This document shows positions 13,173-15,058 of a stretch of 15,058 nt of DNA, in pieces. Positions within the stretch are counted from its first letter, which is position 1, and each line of letters begins with the position of its first letter. Made by a program: the position numbers and the translations under genes. The stretch covers positions 1-15,058 of the forward strand of contig CAZJFS010000106.1 of NCBI GenBank assembly GCA_964545075.1, given 5' to 3'. The notes beneath the pieces were generated by a model that saw only the letters and a list, made by a program, of their open reading frames with translations, searched no databases and had not been told where the DNA came from. This stretch comes from DAOPXV01 sp035352535 (GTDB taxonomy: Bacteria; Muiribacteriota; UBA9980).

Positions 13173-14600
13173 ATGTTTTCAGAAAATAAAGCCGTTCAGA
13201 TCCGTCGCGAATTGATCAAAAAAACCACGTTGCTTTTTATGAAGGACGAATTATCCGCGAAGTCGGATCGCATACCGATAGAGATGTTTCCGAAATATTC
13301 CCAATCGCCACGTTGCTGTATTTATAAAGCTCGCGCGATAGTTAAATATCGTCTGATGGCTCTTTTCGGATTTGACGATGACGATGAAAAAGATGAATTG
13401 ACGCCGCTTTCAGAATATGCGAAAACGGCTGTGGAGCGCGGCGCGATAACCCATCCTCTGTTAACCGTTATTGACGAGGCCTGTAGTTCGTGCGTCAAAG
13501 TCAATTATTTCGCGACCAATGCTTGCCGCGGTTGCGTTGCGCGTCCGTGCATGAGTGTATGCCCGAAAGACGCTATCAGCGTTAACGCCGGACAGTCGAT
13601 CATCGACCACAATAAATGCATTAACTGCGGAAAATGTATGAAAGCCTGCCCTTATCATGCGATCATATATATTCAGGTTCCGTGCGAGGAAGCCTGCCCC
13701 GTAAATGCCATAAGCAAAAACGAACACCAGAAGGAATGCATTGATTTCAACAAATGTATATATTGTGGAAAATGCATAAATAAATGCCCTTTTGGGGCTA
13801 TAATGGAAAAATCCCAGTTGATAGATGTTTTAAAAGCCATAAGATCAGGAAAAAAAGTCATTGCCATGCTGGCTCCTTCGATTATGGGACATTTCAATGC
13901 GTCTTTAGGCCGGCTTGTTACGGCCATAAAAAAGATGGGATTTTTTGACGTGGTAGAAGTAGCTTTGGGAGCGGACATGACTTCCGAACATGAAGCGCGT
14001 GAATTTATCGAACGTATGGAAAATAAAGAAAAATTCATGACGAGCTCCTGTTGCTATTCATATATCGAGCTCATAGAAAAGCATATACCGGAATTAAAAA
14101 AATATTTTTCAACGACTAAAACGCCTATGCATTTCACCGCTGAAACGGTCGCCAAACAATTTCCGGATGCCGTAAAAGTGTTTATAAGTCCATGTGTTTC
14201 CAAAAAAAGCGAAGCCATAAAACTTGGCGTTGTAGACCTTGTTATAAATATCGAGGAACTTGGCGCAATGATGGAGGCGCTTGAAATAGATCCGGAGAAA
14301 TGTGAAGAAACTGAAATTAAAAATATGGCAAGTTCACGCGGCCGCGGATTTCCGGTGACCGGCGGAGTTGCGGCAGCAATTAAAGCGGTTGTCGGTGACT
14401 CGATTAATCCGACGCTCATTGGTGTACTGTCCCGCCAGAACGTTAAATTACTTAAAAATTATGCGACAGGCGAGTGTCCCACTAATTTTGTCGAGGTCAT
14501 GTCATGTGAAGGCGGCTGCATCAACGGACCATGCGTTATAAATAATCCGGCAAATGCCCAGAGGCTGTTCAATGAGTTTTATGATGCGGAAAAAAAATAA
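13173..14600 (+). CDS. [FeFe]-hydrogenase, group B type
   Basis: 475 residues. Residues about 100-205 hold cysteine sets for several Fe-S clusters: CxxC at 104/107; an irregular set C118, C121, C126, C130; a ferredoxin set C149/152/155/159; and C171/175 with C195/198/201/205. The H-cluster domain has all three loops: P1 TSSCCYSY (C293 as the proton-relay position, C294 as ligand), P2 SPCVSKKSE (C341), and P3 FVEVMSCEGGCINGPC (C445, C449). The N-terminal SPRCCIYKARAIVKYR and VPCEEACPVNAISK segments are what I know from the little-studied group B enzymes of anaerobes. It should interconvert protons and H2 with ferredoxin-like partners, probably in the cytoplasm. No maturase genes (hydE, hydF, hydG) are in the window. 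ATG 13173 is chosen over TTG 13155 because AGGGGG (13163-13168) lies 4 nt upstream. Confidence 0.85.
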   Translation: MFSENKAVQIRRELIKKTTLLFMKDELSAKSDRIPIEMFPKYSQSPRCCIYKARAIVKYRLMALFGFDDDDEKDELTPLSEYAKTAVERGAITHPLLTVIDEACSSCVKVNYFATNACRGCVARPCMSVCPKDAISVNAGQSIIDHNKCINCGKCMKACPYHAIIYIQVPCEEACPVNAISKNEHQKECIDFNKCIYCGKCINKCPFGAIMEKSQLIDVLKAIRSGKKVIAMLAPSIMGHFNASLGRLVTAIKKMGFFDVVEVALGADMTSEHEAREFIERMENKEKFMTSSCCYSYIELIEKHIPELKKYFSTTKTPMHFTAETVAKQFPDAVKVFISPCVSKKSEAIKLGVVDLVINIEELGAMMEALEIDPEKCEETEIKNMASSRGRGFPVTGGVAAAIKAVVGDSINPTLIGVLSRQNVKLLKNYATGECPTNFVEVMSCEGGCINGPCVINNPANAQRLFNEFYDAEKK

Positions 14601-14629
14601 TTTGTTCTTTGATTTTATAATTTAAATGC

Positions 14630-14635
14630 TACAAT
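14630..14635 (+). promoter_or_regulatory. Possible -10 box upstream of the pseudopilin gene
   Basis: TACAAT preceded at 16 nt by TTTGAT (14608-14613), a weak -35. A short inverted repeat AGGCC-GA-GGCCT at 14663-14674 follows in the leader. No terminator is seen after the hydrogenase gene, so read-through is also possible. Confidence 0.3.
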
Positions 14636-14689
14636 TTTTACGAGTGTGAGTTATACGATATAAGGCCGAGGCCTATGGGAAATTAGAAC

Positions 14690-15055
14690 ATGAATATCAG
14701 CAGGTCCGACAAAAACAAAGCCGTGTCATTTATTGAATTATCCATGGCGATAATAATAATTTCAATTCTCGTCGTTTTTCTCATTCCTAATGTTTCTATT
14801 ACGTCTAAAACTTCAAAAGCCTTGAGGGCCAAAGGCGATCTCGAATCTATACATAACGCGATATTATTATATAGAGTTCAGACCCGCGGTCAGAATCCGC
14901 CATCGATAGACGCGCTTGTCGGGAAATATCTTCCGGTGATTCCGGTCGATCCGTGGGGCGCACCTTATCAGCTCGATGCTAAAAGTTATGAGATCTTTTT
15001 CATAGATCGCGACATTAGCAAAAAGGTCGCGATAAAATACAGCAATAAAAATTAA
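14690..15055 (+). CDS. Type II secretion/type IV pilus pseudopilin, GspG-like
   Basis: 121-residue prepilin-like protein that would be cut by prepilin peptidase and assembled into a (pseudo)pilus across the cell envelope. The leader is MNISRSDKNKA, with a predicted cut after Ala11 and the conserved Glu at +5 (Glu16). The hydrophobic helix SFIELSMAIIIISILVVFLIP follows at once. The C-terminal part has the GspG-like YLPVIPVDPWGAPYQL, matching the LPxDPWGxPY motif. Ala instead of Gly at -1 and Val instead of Phe/Met at +1 are tolerated variants. GGGAA at 14677-14681 lies 8 nt before the ATG. No other secretion or pilus gene is visible, but the window ends 3 nt after the stop codon, so a cluster may follow. 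Confidence 0.85.
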   Translation: MNISRSDKNKAVSFIELSMAIIIISILVVFLIPNVSITSKTSKALRAKGDLESIHNAILLYRVQTRGQNPPSIDALVGKYLPVIPVDPWGAPYQLDAKSYEIFFIDRDISKKVAIKYSNKN

Positions 15056-15058
15056 AAA

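Overview
The window reads as draft sequence (a 100-N scaffold gap lies at 4723-4822) from an anaerobic, probably diderm bacterium of moderate to low GC. The evidence is an [FeFe]-hydrogenase of the group B type, a type II secretion/type IV pilus pseudopilin, an exported orphan protein with a signal peptide, and HrcA/CIRCE heat-shock control. I cannot name the phylum from sequence alone.

Region 1 (1-4610, minus strand) is a heat-shock cluster in the order groES-groEL-hrcA-grpE-dnaJ. It is driven from a sigma-70 promoter with consensus hexamers, and a perfect CIRCE operator starts just downstream of the expected transcription start. The only CIRCE seen is in front of groES, so HrcA probably controls its own gene by read-through from groEL. 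GrpE carries an unusual N-terminal extension of about 160 residues, and dnaK is not between grpE and dnaJ. dnaJ runs off the left edge.

Region 2 (4571-6515) holds the scaffold gap, then a HicA/HicB toxin-antitoxin pair behind its own consensus promoter, then a small exported protein of unknown function whose terminator overlaps its last codons.

Region 3 (6516-10110, plus strand) has a large soluble hybrid histidine kinase (REC-PocR-PAS-HisKA-HATPase-REC) and a LURP-one/scramblase-like (Tubby-fold) protein with its own promoter and terminator.

Region 4 (10193-12998, minus strand) is a two-gene metal-transport unit. The first gene encodes a soluble protein with PRC-barrel-like segments, an MgtE N-domain and two CBS domains, but no MgtE channel. 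The second encodes an atypical NRAMP-family transporter that lacks the canonical DPGN and MPH metal-site motifs. I infer a cation-sensing module that has left its channel and now works with an NRAMP-type transporter. This is the most interesting system in the window.

Region 5 (13016-15058) starts in the divergent intergenic region, which holds an 18-bp tandem operator-like repeat. It continues with a group B-type [FeFe]-hydrogenase and ends with a GspG-like pseudopilin.
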